Below, one piece after another: positions 34,041 through 42,784 of a stretch of DNA of 64,000 bases. The position numbers and the translations under genes are program-made. The notes under the pieces are model-generated. The model searched no databases, was not told the origin of the DNA, and saw only the letters and a program-made list of their open reading frames with translations. How positions within the stretch are numbered: position 1 is the first letter of the stretch; every line of letters starts with the position of its first letter. This stretch comes from DASSTY01 sp035760645 (GTDB lineage: Bacteria > Gemmatimonadota > Gemmatimonadetes > Gemmatimonadales > GWC2-71-9), in NCBI GenBank assembly GCA_035760645.1, contig DASTSO010000099.1:14909-78908 (forward strand), in the 5' to 3' direction.

Positions 34041-34769
34041 ATGTGCATGACCCGCACGTCTGCCGCCCGCGCCGCGGCCCGGCTCGCGCTCGCCACGAGC
34101 CTCGCCGCCGCCGCCGCGAGCGTTCCCGTGACCTCGCCCGTCGCCGCGGCGCCGCTCGCCGCCCAGCAGCAGCGCACGCCCGACGCGGGCGAGATCATCG
34201 GCCGCGCGGCGCGCGTCTACCGCTCGCTCGGCTCGCTGCGCGCCGACTTCGCCCAGCAGATCGACGACGAGATGGTGGGCCGGTCCGAAAGCCGCGGCAC
34301 CCTGGCGCAGGCGGGCGAGGCGCGGCTCGCGATGCGCTTCAGCGAGCCCGCCGGCGACGCGATCATCATCGACGGCAGGCAGATCTGGGTCTACACCCCG
34401 AGCACGACGCCGGGCCAGGTGATCCGGATGACGCTGCCGAGCGGCGGGCCGGTCTACGGCTTCAACCTCCTCGCCTGGCTGCTCGATCGGCCGGCCGAGC
34501 GCTATCAGGCGCGCTATCTCGGCGCCGACCGCGTGAGCGGCGTCCCGGTGGACGTGATCGAGCTGGTGCCGCTGAGCCAGGACATGCCGTTCACGCGCGC
34601 CGTCATCTCCCTCGGCCGCGCCGACGCCCTGCCCCGCCGCCTCGAGATCCACGAGCGCGCGGGCGGTACCCGCACGCTCACCCTCTCCAATCTCCGCGTG
34701 AACCGCGGTGTCCCCGACGCGACGTTCAAGTTCGAGGTGCCGGCGGGGGTGCGGGTGGTGGACCAGTAG
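34041..34769 (+). CDS. lolA: Outer-membrane lipoprotein carrier protein LolA
   Basis: Periplasmic chaperone that shuttles lipoproteins from the LolCDE exporter to the outer membrane. The 242 residues have a signal peptide ending near APLAAQQQ, then the LolA beta-roof: YRSLGSLRADFAQQIDDEMVGRSESRGTLAQAGEARLAMRFSEP, IIIDGRQIWVYTPSTTPGQVI, and a late VRVVDQ end. ATG 34041 is chosen because GCAGGAG lies 7 nt upstream and a clean leader follows; the ATG at 33999 overlapping the aroF stop is an alternative. It ends in element C. Confidence 0.85.
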   Translation: MCMTRTSAARAAARLALATSLAAAAASVPVTSPVAAAPLAAQQQRTPDAGEIIGRAARVYRSLGSLRADFAQQIDDEMVGRSESRGTLAQAGEARLAMRFSEPAGDAIIIDGRQIWVYTPSTTPGQVIRMTLPSGGPVYGFNLLAWLLDRPAERYQARYLGADRVSGVPVDVIELVPLSQDMPFTRAVISLGRADALPRRLEIHERAGGTRTLTLSNLRVNRGVPDATFKFEVPAGVRVVDQ

Positions 34770-34782
34770 GCGGGAGGAAAAA

Positions 34783-34916
34783 GGGCGGGACGGCGGGAGA
34801 TACCGCAGCGGGACGGCGGGAGGTCCCGATCACGAACGAGCCTCCGGTGATTTCACCGGAGGCTCGTCTCACATCGGGGCGGCTTCCCGCCGGCCCGCCG
34901 CTCCCGCCGTCCCGCC
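34783..34916. repeat. Composite inverted-repeat element C between convergent genes
   Basis: Left arms GGGCGGGACGGCGGGAG (34783-34799) and a 15-bp copy (34808-34822) oppose the right arm CTCCCGCCGTCCCGCC (34901-34916). Between them is a 14-bp perfect hairpin CGAGCCTCCGGTGA/TCACCGGAGGCTCG (34837-34866). Both flanking genes, lolA and the DUF2520 gene, end in TAG directly followed by GCGGGA. The hairpin should terminate both. Confidence 0.85.
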
Positions 34917-35758
34917 TACGGCTCCTCGTTGAACACCGCCTCGATCAGCCGCGCCGTGCTGGGATCGAGACCGGCGTCGCGGGCGAGGGCGACGGCGAGG
35001 CAGCCCAGGGTGCCGTAGAGGTGCTGGTCGTCGGGGTCGAGCGCGGCGAGGTGGGCGAAGATCGTGCGGACGTCGCCGCGGCGGATGGGGCCGGTGAGGG
35101 CGGCGGCGGGGCCGAGCTCGGCGATGTTGCGCGCGGCGCCCTCGAGGAGCGGCACGAAGAGCTTCCCGGCCAGCTCGGGCGCGATCCCGGCGCGCACGGC
35201 GAGCCGCTCGGCGACGCCGACGAGGACCACGGTGTAGTTCGCCGCGATGGCGGCGGCGGCGTGATAGAGCGGCTTGCCGGCGGCGGGGACCGGCACCGGC
35301 GTCATCCCCACGGCGCGCGCGAGCGCCTCGGCCGCCGCGACGGCCCGCGCGTCGCCCTCGACGGCCGCGTAGGCGCCCCGGAGGCGCTCGGGGGCGGTCG
35401 CGGGGTCGGCGACGGTCTGGAGCGGGTGAAGCGAGCCCAGCCCCGCCCCCGACTCCTCGAGTGCGACCAGGGCGCCCCGGTCCAGGAGCCCCGAGAGGTG
35501 GAGTACGATGTGCTCGGGGCCGACCACCCCGCCGTCGGCGAGCGCGCCGGCCACGTCGCCGATCGCGGTGTCGGGCACCGCGATCACGAGGGTGTCCGCG
35601 TCGCGCACCGCCTCGCTCCAGGCCCCCGGCTCCCGCTCCCGGCCCAGCAACGCGACGGGCCGCGCCGCGCGCTCGAGAGCGAGCGCGAGGCCGCGGCCCA
35701 TCCGGCCGGTGCCGATCACCGCGATCCGCGATTCCGGCATGCCGCCGCCGTCCGACAC
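34916..35758 (-). CDS. Rossmann-fold dehydrogenase with DUF2520 domain
   Basis: A 280-residue protein with an N-terminal NAD(P)-binding Rossmann fold (IAVIGTGRMGRGLALALE) and a C-terminal helical DUF2520 domain (PLYHAAAAIAANYTVVLVGVAERL, LTGPIRRGDVRTIFAHLAAL). The family is related to ketopantoate and F420-dependent reductases, and members often sit near pantothenate genes, though none is here. The conserved His in LYHAAA is the best active-site candidate. The substrate is unknown. It starts at GTG 35758 or, with a shorter N-terminus, ATG 35740. It lies 16 nt downstream of the protease gene. Confidence 0.82.
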   Translation of the reverse strand: MSDGGGMPESRIAVIGTGRMGRGLALALERAARPVALLGREREPGAWSEAVRDADTLVIAVPDTAIGDVAGALADGGVVGPEHIVLHLSGLLDRGALVALEESGAGLGSLHPLQTVADPATAPERLRGAYAAVEGDARAVAAAEALARAVGMTPVPVPAAGKPLYHAAAAIAANYTVVLVGVAERLAVRAGIAPELAGKLFVPLLEGAARNIAELGPAAALTGPIRRGDVRTIFAHLAALDPDDQHLYGTLGCLAVALARDAGLDPSTARLIEAVFNEEP

Positions 35759-35774
35759 GCGTCCGGCGGGCGGC

Positions 35775-37412
35775 TCAGTGCGTGTCGTGCCCGCTCGGCT
35801 GCGACATCGCGAGCGTCAGGAGCTGCTTCGGCGACTGCGCCTGGCGCAGGAGCTTGAGCGCCATCTGCATCTGCGGGTCGTCCAGCGCCCGGCGGCGCAG
35901 CTCGGCCGGCTGGCCGAAGGCGTAGCGCGCGATCTCGTAGCCCAGCTGCTGGCCCACGAGCGTGCGGGCGCTGTCGAACACCTGCGGCGTGAGCTTCACG
36001 CCCTTCGTCGTGAGGCGCTGGTAGACCTGGTCGAGCATCGCCGGCGTCACGGTGAAGTTCTCCGCGTGGACCAGCTTCTTGCTCTTCGCCTCGAGCGCGA
36101 AGCCGGTGATCACGTCGCGGTAGACGCCGACCTTGTCGCCGATCGCGCGGGCGAACTGCTTCTCGCCCTCGGTGAGCGAGTCGGGCCGCACCACGATGTC
36201 GGGCACGATGCCGCCCCCGCCGCGCACCACCCGGCCCGCGTCGGTGCGGTAGGCCGGACGCGCCTTGATCGACGTGTCCTCCTTGGCAACGAGGCTGTCG
36301 GCGACCTCGCCGCCCTCGCTCATCGCCTGGAGGGCCTGGTCCTCCTCGTCCTTCGCGGTGCGCTGGATCGTGCGGCCGCTCGGGGTGTACCAGCGCGCCG
36401 TGGTGAGCTTGAGCGCCGTCCCCTCCCCGAGCGGGAAGAGGGTCTGCACGAGCCCCTTGCCGAAGGTCGGCGTACCGACGACGACCGCGCGGTCGTGGTC
36501 CTGGAGCGCGCCGGCGATGATCTCGGCGGCGCTCGCCGTGCCCGCGTTGACGAGCACCACGATCGGCAGGTCGGGCCACTGCTGCTTCGCGTCGTCGAAG
36601 AACTCGCGCGACGAGCCGCGCGCCCGGCCCCGGGTGGAGACGATCTCCTGCTTCGGATCGAGGAAGATGTCGGCCACCTTCACGCCCTGGTCGAGGAGGC
36701 CGCCCGGGTTGTTGCGCAGGTTGAGCACCAGCGTGCGCATCCCCTTCTTCCGGAGCGATTCGATCTCGTTGCGCAGCTCGTCGGCCGAGCTCTCGCTCAC
36801 CGTGGTGACGGTGATGTAGCCGACGCCGTTGTCGAACAGCGTGCCCGCCGGCACCGAGCGCTGGTGGATGGTGGCGCGGGTGAGCTCGTAGTGCTGTACC
36901 TGCTGCAGCCCGACCCGACGCACGGTGATCTTCACCTTGGTCCCCGGCTCGCCGCGCAGCGCCTTCACCGCCTGGTCGTTCTTCCAGCCCTCGGTGGACT
37001 TTCCGTCCACCTCGATGATCTGGTCGCCGCTCTCGATCCCGGCGCGCTCGGCCGGCGTCTCCGGCAGCGGCGTGACCACGGTGATCCACCCGCCGCGCAC
37101 GTCGATCTGGATGCCGAGGCCGGCGTAGTTGCCCGAGGTCTGCTCGGTGAGCGCCTTGTAGTCGTCGCCCGTCAGGAGCACCGAGTAGGGATCCTTGAGC
37201 TCCTCGAGCATCCCGCTGGTGGCCCGCTTGTAGAGCTCCTGCTCGCCGAGGGAGTCGACGTAGTAGTTGGCCACGTGCTGCATCACGTCGTCGAACAGCC
37301 GGGCCTGCTGGAGCACGGTGCCGTTGCCCGCCACGCCCCGCTGCAGCAGCCAGCCGCCGCTGAAGAACGAGATGGCCGACACGAGGCCGATGATCCCCCA
37401 CCGCTGCTTCAT
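35775..37412 (-). CDS. ctpA: C-terminal processing peptidase, S41 family
   Basis: A 545-residue periplasmic serine protease that clips C-termini. A single N-terminal membrane anchor (GIIGLVSAISFFSGGWLLQ) is followed by a PDZ domain (YAGLGIQIDVRGGWITVVTPLPETPAERAGIESGDQIIEVDG) and the S41 core. Ser294 (GTASAAE) and Lys319 (FGKG) form the dyad, 25 residues apart as in E. coli Prc. The extra C-terminal 130 residues are predicted helical. ATG 37412 is chosen because GGAGG lies 6 nt upstream; an in-frame upstream start lacks this. Confidence 0.92.
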   Translation of the reverse strand: MKQRWGIIGLVSAISFFSGGWLLQRGVAGNGTVLQQARLFDDVMQHVANYYVDSLGEQELYKRATSGMLEELKDPYSVLLTGDDYKALTEQTSGNYAGLGIQIDVRGGWITVVTPLPETPAERAGIESGDQIIEVDGKSTEGWKNDQAVKALRGEPGTKVKITVRRVGLQQVQHYELTRATIHQRSVPAGTLFDNGVGYITVTTVSESSADELRNEIESLRKKGMRTLVLNLRNNPGGLLDQGVKVADIFLDPKQEIVSTRGRARGSSREFFDDAKQQWPDLPIVVLVNAGTASAAEIIAGALQDHDRAVVVGTPTFGKGLVQTLFPLGEGTALKLTTARWYTPSGRTIQRTAKDEEDQALQAMSEGGEVADSLVAKEDTSIKARPAYRTDAGRVVRGGGGIVPDIVVRPDSLTEGEKQFARAIGDKVGVYRDVITGFALEAKSKKLVHAENFTVTPAMLDQVYQRLTTKGVKLTPQVFDSARTLVGQQLGYEIARYAFGQPAELRRRALDDPQMQMALKLLRQAQSPKQLLTLAMSQPSGHDTH

Positions 37413-37478
37413 GGTATCCTCCGAACCGGGACTCACTACGGGGCGTCCTGCCGAACTGCGGTCCTGCCGTATTTCTGC

Positions 37479-38144
37479 TTAACCGGCGACCGGCCGGAAG
37501 GTTTCCGGCTCCGCCGTCCGATCCCGCGTCCGGGCGGCCAGGGCCTCCTGCACCGCGGCCCAGGCCGCCTCGAGCAGCGCCGCGGGAGGGCGGGTCGCAT
37601 CCAAATGTCGCACACCCGGGCCCCGGGCGGCCAGGTAGTGCGCACCGACCCGGGCGTGGAACTCGGGGCTCTCGCGGTCGAGCCGGTCCTGGTCCTTGCC
37701 GGCCGCGACCTGGCGGGCGTGGCCCACACCGGGCGGCAGGTCGAGCACGAGGGTGAGATCGGGCCGCAGCCCCTGGGTGGCAACCGCGTTGACGGCGTGG
37801 ACCTGATCGAGCGGGAGGCCGCGCCCCGCGCCCTGGTATGCCTCGGTCGAAAGGTCGTAGCGGTCGGCGACCACGACGCGGCCCGCCGCGAGCGCCGGCC
37901 CGATCACATCCTGCACGAGGTGGGCCCGCGCCGCTGTGACATACAGCAACTCGGTGTGCGGCGCGAACACGTTCTCCCGGTCGAGCAGCGCCCGCCGCAC
38001 CGCCTCCGCCGCCGGCGTCCCGCCCGGCTCACGCACCGCCACCACGTCGTGCCCCGCCGCCCGGAGCCGGGCGACGAGGGCCGCGGCGAGGGTCGTCTTG
38101 CCCGCCCCCTCCGGCCCCTCGACCACGAGGAAGAAGCCGCTCAC
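37479..38144 (-). CDS. tmk: Thymidylate kinase
   Basis: Phosphorylates dTMP to dTDP. The 221 residues include P-loop EGPEGAGKTTLAAAL, the REPGGTPAAEAVRRALL substrate loop, the lid and dTMP-contact segment ELLYVTAARAHLVQDVI, DRYDLSTEAYQGAGRGL, and LTLVLDLPPGVGHAR. The C-terminal 35 residues are longer than usual and Ala-rich. It starts the minus-strand block after ylbF, with a 25-nt gap. Confidence 0.94.
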   Translation of the reverse strand: MSGFFLVVEGPEGAGKTTLAAALVARLRAAGHDVVAVREPGGTPAAEAVRRALLDRENVFAPHTELLYVTAARAHLVQDVIGPALAAGRVVVADRYDLSTEAYQGAGRGLPLDQVHAVNAVATQGLRPDLTLVLDLPPGVGHARQVAAGKDQDRLDRESPEFHARVGAHYLAARGPGVRHLDATRPPAALLEAAWAAVQEALAARTRDRTAEPETFRPVAG

Positions 38145-38169
38145 GCGTCCCGCCCCGCGCCGATCCCGC

Positions 38170-38523
38170 TCACGAGAGCGTGATGATGCTGCTGGTCGCG
38201 CCCTTCTCCATCCCCTGGCTGATCTGCTCGTTCACCTTGGCCATCAGCTTCTCGAAGTTGGCCCGGGCGGTGACGTAGGCCTGGCCGGTCACGCTCGTCT
38301 CGAGGGCCCGCACCGCCTGCTCGTACTCGTCCGTGACGGTCTGCTCGGGGAGCTGCCCCGTGGCCATCTGCTGGTCGATCTGGCGCGCGAGGGTCTGGAT
38401 CTGGTCCAGCTTCGCCACCGTGTCGCGGTCGTCGCGGAGCGCCTGCTCGGCGCGCCGGAGGGCCTGGAATTCGTTGGACTGGCCGATCAGCCGTCCCAGC
38501 TCCTGCGCCTTGTCCCAAATCAC
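38170..38523 (-). CDS. YlbF/YmcA-family protein
   Basis: A 117-residue, almost wholly helical protein: MIWDKAQELGRLIGQSNEFQALRRAEQALRDDRDTVAKLDQIQTL and GQAYVTARANFEKLMAKVNEQISQGM match the com_ylbF (DUF964) family. In Bacillus, YlbF acts with YmcA and YaaT on RNase Y and in phosphorelay control; no such partner gene is nearby. GTG 38523 overlaps the prmC stop (GTGA), so its synthesis is coupled to the translation-termination genes. Confidence 0.85.
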   Translation of the reverse strand: MIWDKAQELGRLIGQSNEFQALRRAEQALRDDRDTVAKLDQIQTLARQIDQQMATGQLPEQTVTDEYEQAVRALETSVTGQAYVTARANFEKLMAKVNEQISQGMEKGATSSIITLS

Positions 38524-39398
38524 CGTGCCTCGCTCCTCCGCGCGAGCAGGTAGCGCTCGCGCCCGTAAAGGTCAGCCTCCACCGTCACCCCGGTCCAGCC
38601 CAGCGCCGCCGCCCGCCGCGCGGCTTCCGCGGCCCGGGTGCAGTCCACTTCGAGCGCCAGCAGCCCGCCCGGCCGCACCACCCGCCGGCCATCGTCGAGC
38701 AGCCGGGTCGTGGCCTCGAGCCCGTCGGTCCCGCTTGGCAGGGCGAGCCGGGGCTCCCAGGCGCGCACCGCGCCGTCGAGCCCGGCGTACTCGTGCTCCG
38801 TAAGATAGGGGGGATTGGAGACGAGTGCGTCGAGCGCCCCCGTGGCGAGGGGGGCCGTGAGATCCCCGCGCACCAGCGTCACCCCCAGGCCGGTGGCCCG
38901 GACGTTCTCCCGCGCGAGCGCCAGCGCCTCGGCCGAGAGGTCGAGGGCGAGCACGTCCGCATAGCCCCCCTCGGCCCGGAGGCTCAGGGCGATGCAGCCG
39001 GTCCCCGTCCCCACGTCGGCCACCCGCCCCGCGGGGGCGAGCGCGAGGACGCGCTCGACCAGTCCCTCGGTCTCGGGCCGCGGGATCAGGGCGCGCGCGT
39101 CGGCGCGGAGGACCAGAGTGCGGAATCCCGCCCGCCCGGTCGCGTAGGCGAGCGGCTCGCCCCGCGCGCGCCGCGCGACCGCGGCCTCGAAGCGCGCGGC
39201 CTCCTCGGGAGCGACGGCGCGGGCGCGCTCGAGCCACGCCTGGCCCGGATTCTCGTCGCGCAGCCCCGCCCAGAGCCGCAGCGCCTCGCGCCGCGGCTCC
39301 GCCGCTCCCGCCGCGGCGAGCCGCTCTTCCGCCCGGACGAGGAGGGCGCCCAGCACCAGCGCGCCCTGCGGCCCCGCCGCCGGCTCAGTCCGCGCCAT
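38520..39398 (-). CDS. prmC: Release factor glutamine methyltransferase
   Basis: Methylates the Gln of the GGQ motif in release factors, using SAM. The 292 residues have the helical N-domain and a class I methyltransferase fold with VADVGTGTGCIALSL, the diagnostic NPPY (LVSNPPYLTEHEY), and GGLLALEVD. ATG 39398 is placed by its overlap with the prfA stop (GAGGAG just before it), and gives the family length. Its expected substrate, RF1, is the neighbouring gene. Confidence 0.95.
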   Translation of the reverse strand: MARTEPAAGPQGALVLGALLVRAEERLAAAGAAEPRREALRLWAGLRDENPGQAWLERARAVAPEEAARFEAAVARRARGEPLAYATGRAGFRTLVLRADARALIPRPETEGLVERVLALAPAGRVADVGTGTGCIALSLRAEGGYADVLALDLSAEALALARENVRATGLGVTLVRGDLTAPLATGALDALVSNPPYLTEHEYAGLDGAVRAWEPRLALPSGTDGLEATTRLLDDGRRVVRPGGLLALEVDCTRAAEAARRAAALGWTGVTVEADLYGRERYLLARRSEAR

Positions 39399-40443
39399 GC
39401 TCCTCGCGGCTCGCGAGGCGGAGCGCATCGACGAACTCGTCGAGCGCGCCGTCGAGCACGTCGGCGAGGTTGTGCACCGAGAGCCCGATGCGGTGATCGG
39501 TCACCCGGCTCTGGGGAAAGTTGTAGGTGCGGATCTTGGCCGACCGGTCGCCGGTGCCGACCATCGCCCGCCGCTCGCTCGCGCGGGCCGCCTCCTGCTC
39601 GGCGATCATCCGGTCCAGGAGCCGCGCGCGCAGCACCTCGAGCGCCTTGATCTTGTTCTGCAGCTGGCTCTTCTGGTCCTGCTGGCTCACGACGAGCCCG
39701 GTGGGGAGATGCGTGATGCGCACGGCGCTGTCGGTGGTGTTCACGCTCTGCCCGCCGGGGCCGCTCGAGCGGAAGACGTCGATGCGGAGCTCGTTGGGAT
39801 CGATCCTGACGTCCACCTCCTCCGCATCCGGCAGCACCGCGACCGTGGCCGCCGAGGTGTGGATGCGCCCCTGCGTCTCCGTGACGGGCACGCGCTGGAC
39901 GCGGTGGACCCCCGACTCCCAGCGCAGGAGCCCGTAGGCGTCGGAGCCGCGCACGGCGAAGATCGCCTCGCGTACGCCGCCCAGCTCGGCCTCGCTCGTC
40001 GAGATCGGCTCGACCGCGAGCCCGTGGCTCTGGGCGAAGCGCTGGTACATGCGCACCAGCTCGCCGGCGAAGAGGGCGGCCTCGTCGCCGCCGGTGCCGG
40101 CACGCACCTCGACGATCGCGTCGCGGTCGTCGTGTGGGTCGCGCGGGAGGAGGAGCGCATGGAGCTCGTGCTCGAGCGCCTCGATCTCGGCCGGGAGGCG
40201 GGCGAGATCGGCCCGGGCCAACGCGACAAGCTCGGGATCGGCCTCGTCGGCCATCTCCCGAGCTTGTGCGAGTTCGTCCCTGAGCCGCGTGAGCCGCTCC
40301 GATACCCGGACCACCGGGGCGAGCCGGGTGTGCTCGCGGCCCAGCGAGCGGAGCTGGCCGGGATCGCGAGCGACGTCGGGATTGGCCAGCGCCTGCGCCA
40401 CCTCCTCCGCCCGCGCGAGCGCCTGGCGGAGTCGGACTTCCAT
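39385..40443 (-). CDS. prfA: Peptide chain release factor 1
   Basis: Reads UAA and UAG stop codons. The 352 residues have the RF1 landmarks: GTGGDEAALFAGELVRMY, the codon-recognition tripeptide PVT in RVQRVPVTETQGRIHTSAAT, and the peptidyl-transferase loop SSGPGGQSVNTTDSAVRITHLPTG. The PxT tripeptide marks RF1 rather than RF2 (SPF). The start at 40443 is 3 nt after the rpmE stop. The order rpmE-prfA-prmC is widely conserved. Confidence 0.97.
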   Translation of the reverse strand: MEVRLRQALARAEEVAQALANPDVARDPGQLRSLGREHTRLAPVVRVSERLTRLRDELAQAREMADEADPELVALARADLARLPAEIEALEHELHALLLPRDPHDDRDAIVEVRAGTGGDEAALFAGELVRMYQRFAQSHGLAVEPISTSEAELGGVREAIFAVRGSDAYGLLRWESGVHRVQRVPVTETQGRIHTSAATVAVLPDAEEVDVRIDPNELRIDVFRSSGPGGQSVNTTDSAVRITHLPTGLVVSQQDQKSQLQNKIKALEVLRARLLDRMIAEQEAARASERRAMVGTGDRSAKIRTYNFPQSRVTDHRIGLSVHNLADVLDGALDEFVDALRLASREEHGAD

Positions 40444-40446
40444 CGC

Positions 40447-40662
40447 TTAGGCCTTGGCGGCCTCGCCGCCGGCGTACTTGCGGCGGAAGCGGTCGACGCG
40501 ACCGGCGGTGTCGATCATGCGCTGCTTGCCCGTGAAGTACGGGTGGCACTGCGCGCAGACTTCGACGTGGATCGACTTCGACGTCGAGCGCGTCTCGAAC
40601 GAGCTGCCGCACGCGCACTGCACGGTGAGCTTCTGGTAGACCGGATGGAGATCGGGCTTCAC
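40447..40662 (-). CDS. rpmE: 50S ribosomal protein bL31, zinc-binding form
   Basis: A 71-residue ribosomal protein bridging the subunits. MKPDLHPVYQKLTVQCACGSSFETRSTSKSIHVEVCAQCHPYFTGKQRMIDTAGRVDRFRRKY is canonical. CAC (residues 16-18) and CAQC (36-39) give the cysteine set of the C+ zinc form, usually replaced by a zinc-free paralogue under zinc starvation; none is seen here. AAGGAG precedes ATG 40662. Confidence 0.96.
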   Translation of the reverse strand: MKPDLHPVYQKLTVQCACGSSFETRSTSKSIHVEVCAQCHPYFTGKQRMIDTAGRVDRFRRKYAGGEAAKA

Positions 40663-40888
40663 TGGCTGCTCCTTGGATCACGGGCGCGGCCGCGCGTCCG
40701 TTCGTCTGGGCGTCGTATCCCGCGCCTGGGGTCGACCGGCGGTCGCCGCGGGGCCACGCTCGGACCACCCGTGCCGCAAGGATCCTTCCCCGAGGGGTGC
40801 CCCTGCAAGCGTCGTCGGCCGGGTCGGTTCGGTGACTAGCCGTGGAATTTACAAAGGCTTAACGGCGGGGGGCAAGGCGCGGGTTCCC

Positions 40889-41008
40889 GGGCGGGACGGC
40901 GGGAGAGGCGGGACGGCGGGAGGCTCGCTCTGCATCGGACCCTCCCGCCGTCCCGCCCGGGGGCCATCGGCGCTCCCCGAGCCACCGGAGGCTCCCGCCG
41001 TCCCGCCC
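40889..41008. repeat. Composite inverted-repeat element D
   Basis: GGGCGGGACGGCGGGAG (40889-40905) and a second copy (40907-40922) face two exact reverse-complement copies CTCCCGCCGTCCCGCCC at 40942-40958 and 40992-41008. Unlike elements B, C and E it lies between divergent genes, upstream of both, and its right edge is 3 nt from the crp -35 box. The inner CCTCCGG hairpin is degenerate (GAGCCACCGGAGGCTC). Confidence 0.87.
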
Positions 41009-41011
41009 TGA

Positions 41012-41040
41012 TTGACACCCGGCCCATTCGCAAGTAACGT
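41012..41040 (+). promoter_or_regulatory. crp promoter, TTGACA-17-TAACGT
   Basis: A perfect -35 hexamer TTGACA (41012-41017) is spaced 17 nt from TAACGT (41035-41040), a weak -10. Transcription would start near 41047, giving a leader of about 32 nt. Confidence 0.5.
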
Positions 41041-41078
41041 AAGCCCATACACTTCCGTATCCTTCCCGCTACCGCGAG

Positions 41079-41762
41079 GTGCTCGTGCCCCTGTCCCCGA
41101 TGGAGGTTCTCCGGAAGGTTCCGCTCTTCTCCGGCCTCTCGGACGCCGATCTGCAGGCGTTCGCCGAGCTGACGCGCGAGCGGAGCTACCCGAAGGGCAG
41201 CGTCATCGTCTTCGAGGACGACCCGGGCGACTCGCTCTTCCTCGTGGCCTCGGGCCAGGTGAAGGTCGTCCTGATCGCCGAGGACGGCCGCGAGGTGATC
41301 CTCTCGGTGCTGGGCGAGGGGAGCTTCTTCGGCGAGATGGCCGTGATCGACGAGGAGCCGCGCTCGGCCCACGTGATCGCCATGGAGGACTCGTCGCTGC
41401 TGGTGCTGCGGCGCGAGGACTTCCAGGCCCAGCTGCGCCGCTCGCCCGAGGTGGCGATCTCGCTGCTGAAGGAGATCAGCCGGCGGCTGCGGCGCGCCGA
41501 CGAGAAGATCGGCAGCCTCGTCCTGCTCGACGTCAACGGCCGGGTGGCGCACCTGCTCCTCCGCATGGCCGACGACGAGGGCGGCGACCGCATCACCCGC
41601 AAGCTCACCCACCACACCATCGCGCAGATGATCGGCTCGAGCCGCGAGACGGTCTCGCGCACCATGCGCAATCTCGTCGAGCGCGGCGTGATCCAGGTGA
41701 CCCGCAAGGACATCACCCTGAAGGACCGCCACTCGCTCATGCTCGCCGCGCGCCGGTCGTGA
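41079..41762 (+). CDS. CRP/FNR-family transcriptional regulator
   Basis: A 227-residue homodimeric activator. The N-terminal cyclic-nucleotide-binding barrel has the phosphate cassette FFGEMAVIDEEPRSAHV, in which Glu, Arg and Ser match the cAMP contacts of E. coli CRP. There is no N-terminal cysteine cluster, so it is not FNR-like. The C-terminal winged helix contains THHTIAQMIGSSRETVSRTMRNL, closely similar to the CRP recognition helix (SRETVxR). It probably responds to cAMP or another cyclic nucleotide; the ligand is an inference. GTG 41079 is the first start; GTG 41085 and ATG 41100 are alternatives. Confidence 0.9.
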   Translation: MLVPLSPMEVLRKVPLFSGLSDADLQAFAELTRERSYPKGSVIVFEDDPGDSLFLVASGQVKVVLIAEDGREVILSVLGEGSFFGEMAVIDEEPRSAHVIAMEDSSLLVLRREDFQAQLRRSPEVAISLLKEISRRLRRADEKIGSLVLLDVNGRVAHLLLRMADDEGGDRITRKLTHHTIAQMIGSSRETVSRTMRNLVERGVIQVTRKDITLKDRHSLMLAARRS

Positions 41763-41817
41763 CTACCCTCACCCGGGGGTCGTGACTGTCACCGCTGCCG
41801 GTCGGGGTACCTGAGGG

Positions 41818-41825
41818 GAAGTTTG
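41818..41825 (+). promoter_or_regulatory. Candidate -7 element GAAGTTTG
   Basis: GAAGTTTG agrees with TAnnTTTG except for its first base, and lies 32 nt before the GTG of the metallohydrolase gene, allowing a short leader. Confidence 0.3.
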
Positions 41826-41857
41826 GGCATGCCTGACGCCCTCCTCGGGGAATACCT

Positions 41858-42736
41858 GTGCGCGAGACGCTGATGTTCTGGGGCACCCGGGGCTCGATTC
41901 CGACCCCGGGGGCCGACACTGCCCGCTACGGCGGCAACACGCCCTGCGTCGCGGTGACGCGCCGGCCCGACCGGCTGCTCATCCTCGACGCCGGCAGCGG
42001 CATTCGCCCGCTGGGCCACGCGCTGATGCAGCACCAGAACGGCGGGCTGCACGCCGACATCCTCCTCTCACACACCCACTGGGACCACATCCAGGGGCTG
42101 CCGTTCTTCAAGCCGCTGGCGCGCCGCGCCAACAGCATCGCGATCTACGGGGCGCCGCAGGAGAGCCCGCAGGGCCGCGTCGCGCTCGAGGAGATCCTCG
42201 ACCGGCAGATGGACCCGATGGTCTTCCCCGTCCCGCTCCGCTCGCTCGGGGCGAGCATCCACATCACCGAGATCGGCGAGCAGGAGCTCGAGGTGGACGG
42301 CTTCCACGTGCGCTCCTTCCGGCTGCGCCACCCGGGCGTGACGCTGGGCTACCGCCTCACGCCGCGCTCCGGGGCGCGCGAGGTCGCCTACACGACCGAC
42401 AACGAGCTCGGCCCCGGCGGCGCCTACCCGCTGCCCGCCGACTGGCGCGCGCGCCTCGCCGAGGCGCTCGCGGGCGTGGACACGCTGATTCACGACGCGA
42501 TGTACTCCGACGCGATGATCGACGCGCGCGGCGGCTGGGGCCACTCCACGCCGCGCCAGGCGGTAGAGCTGGCGGCCGAGTGCGGCGCGCGCCGGCTCGT
42601 GCTCTTCCACCACGAGCCCGAGCACGACGACGCGATGATGGACGCGCTCCTCGCCGACGCGCGCGCGCACGCGCGCGCGGTCTGCCCCGCCCTCACGGTC
42701 GACGCGGCCGTCGAGGGCATGACGATCGAGCTGTAG
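41858..42736 (+). CDS. Metallo-beta-lactamase-fold hydrolase
   Basis: A 292-residue binuclear-metal hydrolase. The zinc motif is SHTHWDH (His72, His74, Asp76, His77). Further ligands are likely His in LRHPG, Asp in YTTDNE and His in LFHHEP. The N-terminus MFWGTRGSIPTPG, with TARYGGNTPC, is typical of the RNase Z/phosphodiesterase-like subgroup often encoded beside cyclic-nucleotide signalling genes. A cyclic-nucleotide or phosphodiester substrate is therefore plausible but not shown. It lies between the CRP-type regulator and the HD-GYP gene on the same strand. Confidence 0.85.
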   Translation: MRETLMFWGTRGSIPTPGADTARYGGNTPCVAVTRRPDRLLILDAGSGIRPLGHALMQHQNGGLHADILLSHTHWDHIQGLPFFKPLARRANSIAIYGAPQESPQGRVALEEILDRQMDPMVFPVPLRSLGASIHITEIGEQELEVDGFHVRSFRLRHPGVTLGYRLTPRSGAREVAYTTDNELGPGGAYPLPADWRARLAEALAGVDTLIHDAMYSDAMIDARGGWGHSTPRQAVELAAECGARRLVLFHHEPEHDDAMMDALLADARAHARAVCPALTVDAAVEGMTIEL

Positions 42737-42784
42737 CCCCGCCTCCGCCGACGCCCGCGGGCCGACGCCGGGCCCGAGGACTCG

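Larger units (their letters stand above)
40663..41078. other. Divergent intergenic region rpmE/crp
   Basis: 416 bp without a convincing gene on either strand. It contains repeat element D (40889-41008) and, immediately beyond it, the crp promoter. The rpmE side (40663-40888) shows no clear promoter motif. Confidence 0.6.

Noticed and set aside
41829..41873. A 14-codon upstream open frame before the metallohydrolase gene
   Set aside because: No Shine-Dalgarno, random composition, and it overlaps the real start; treated as chance.
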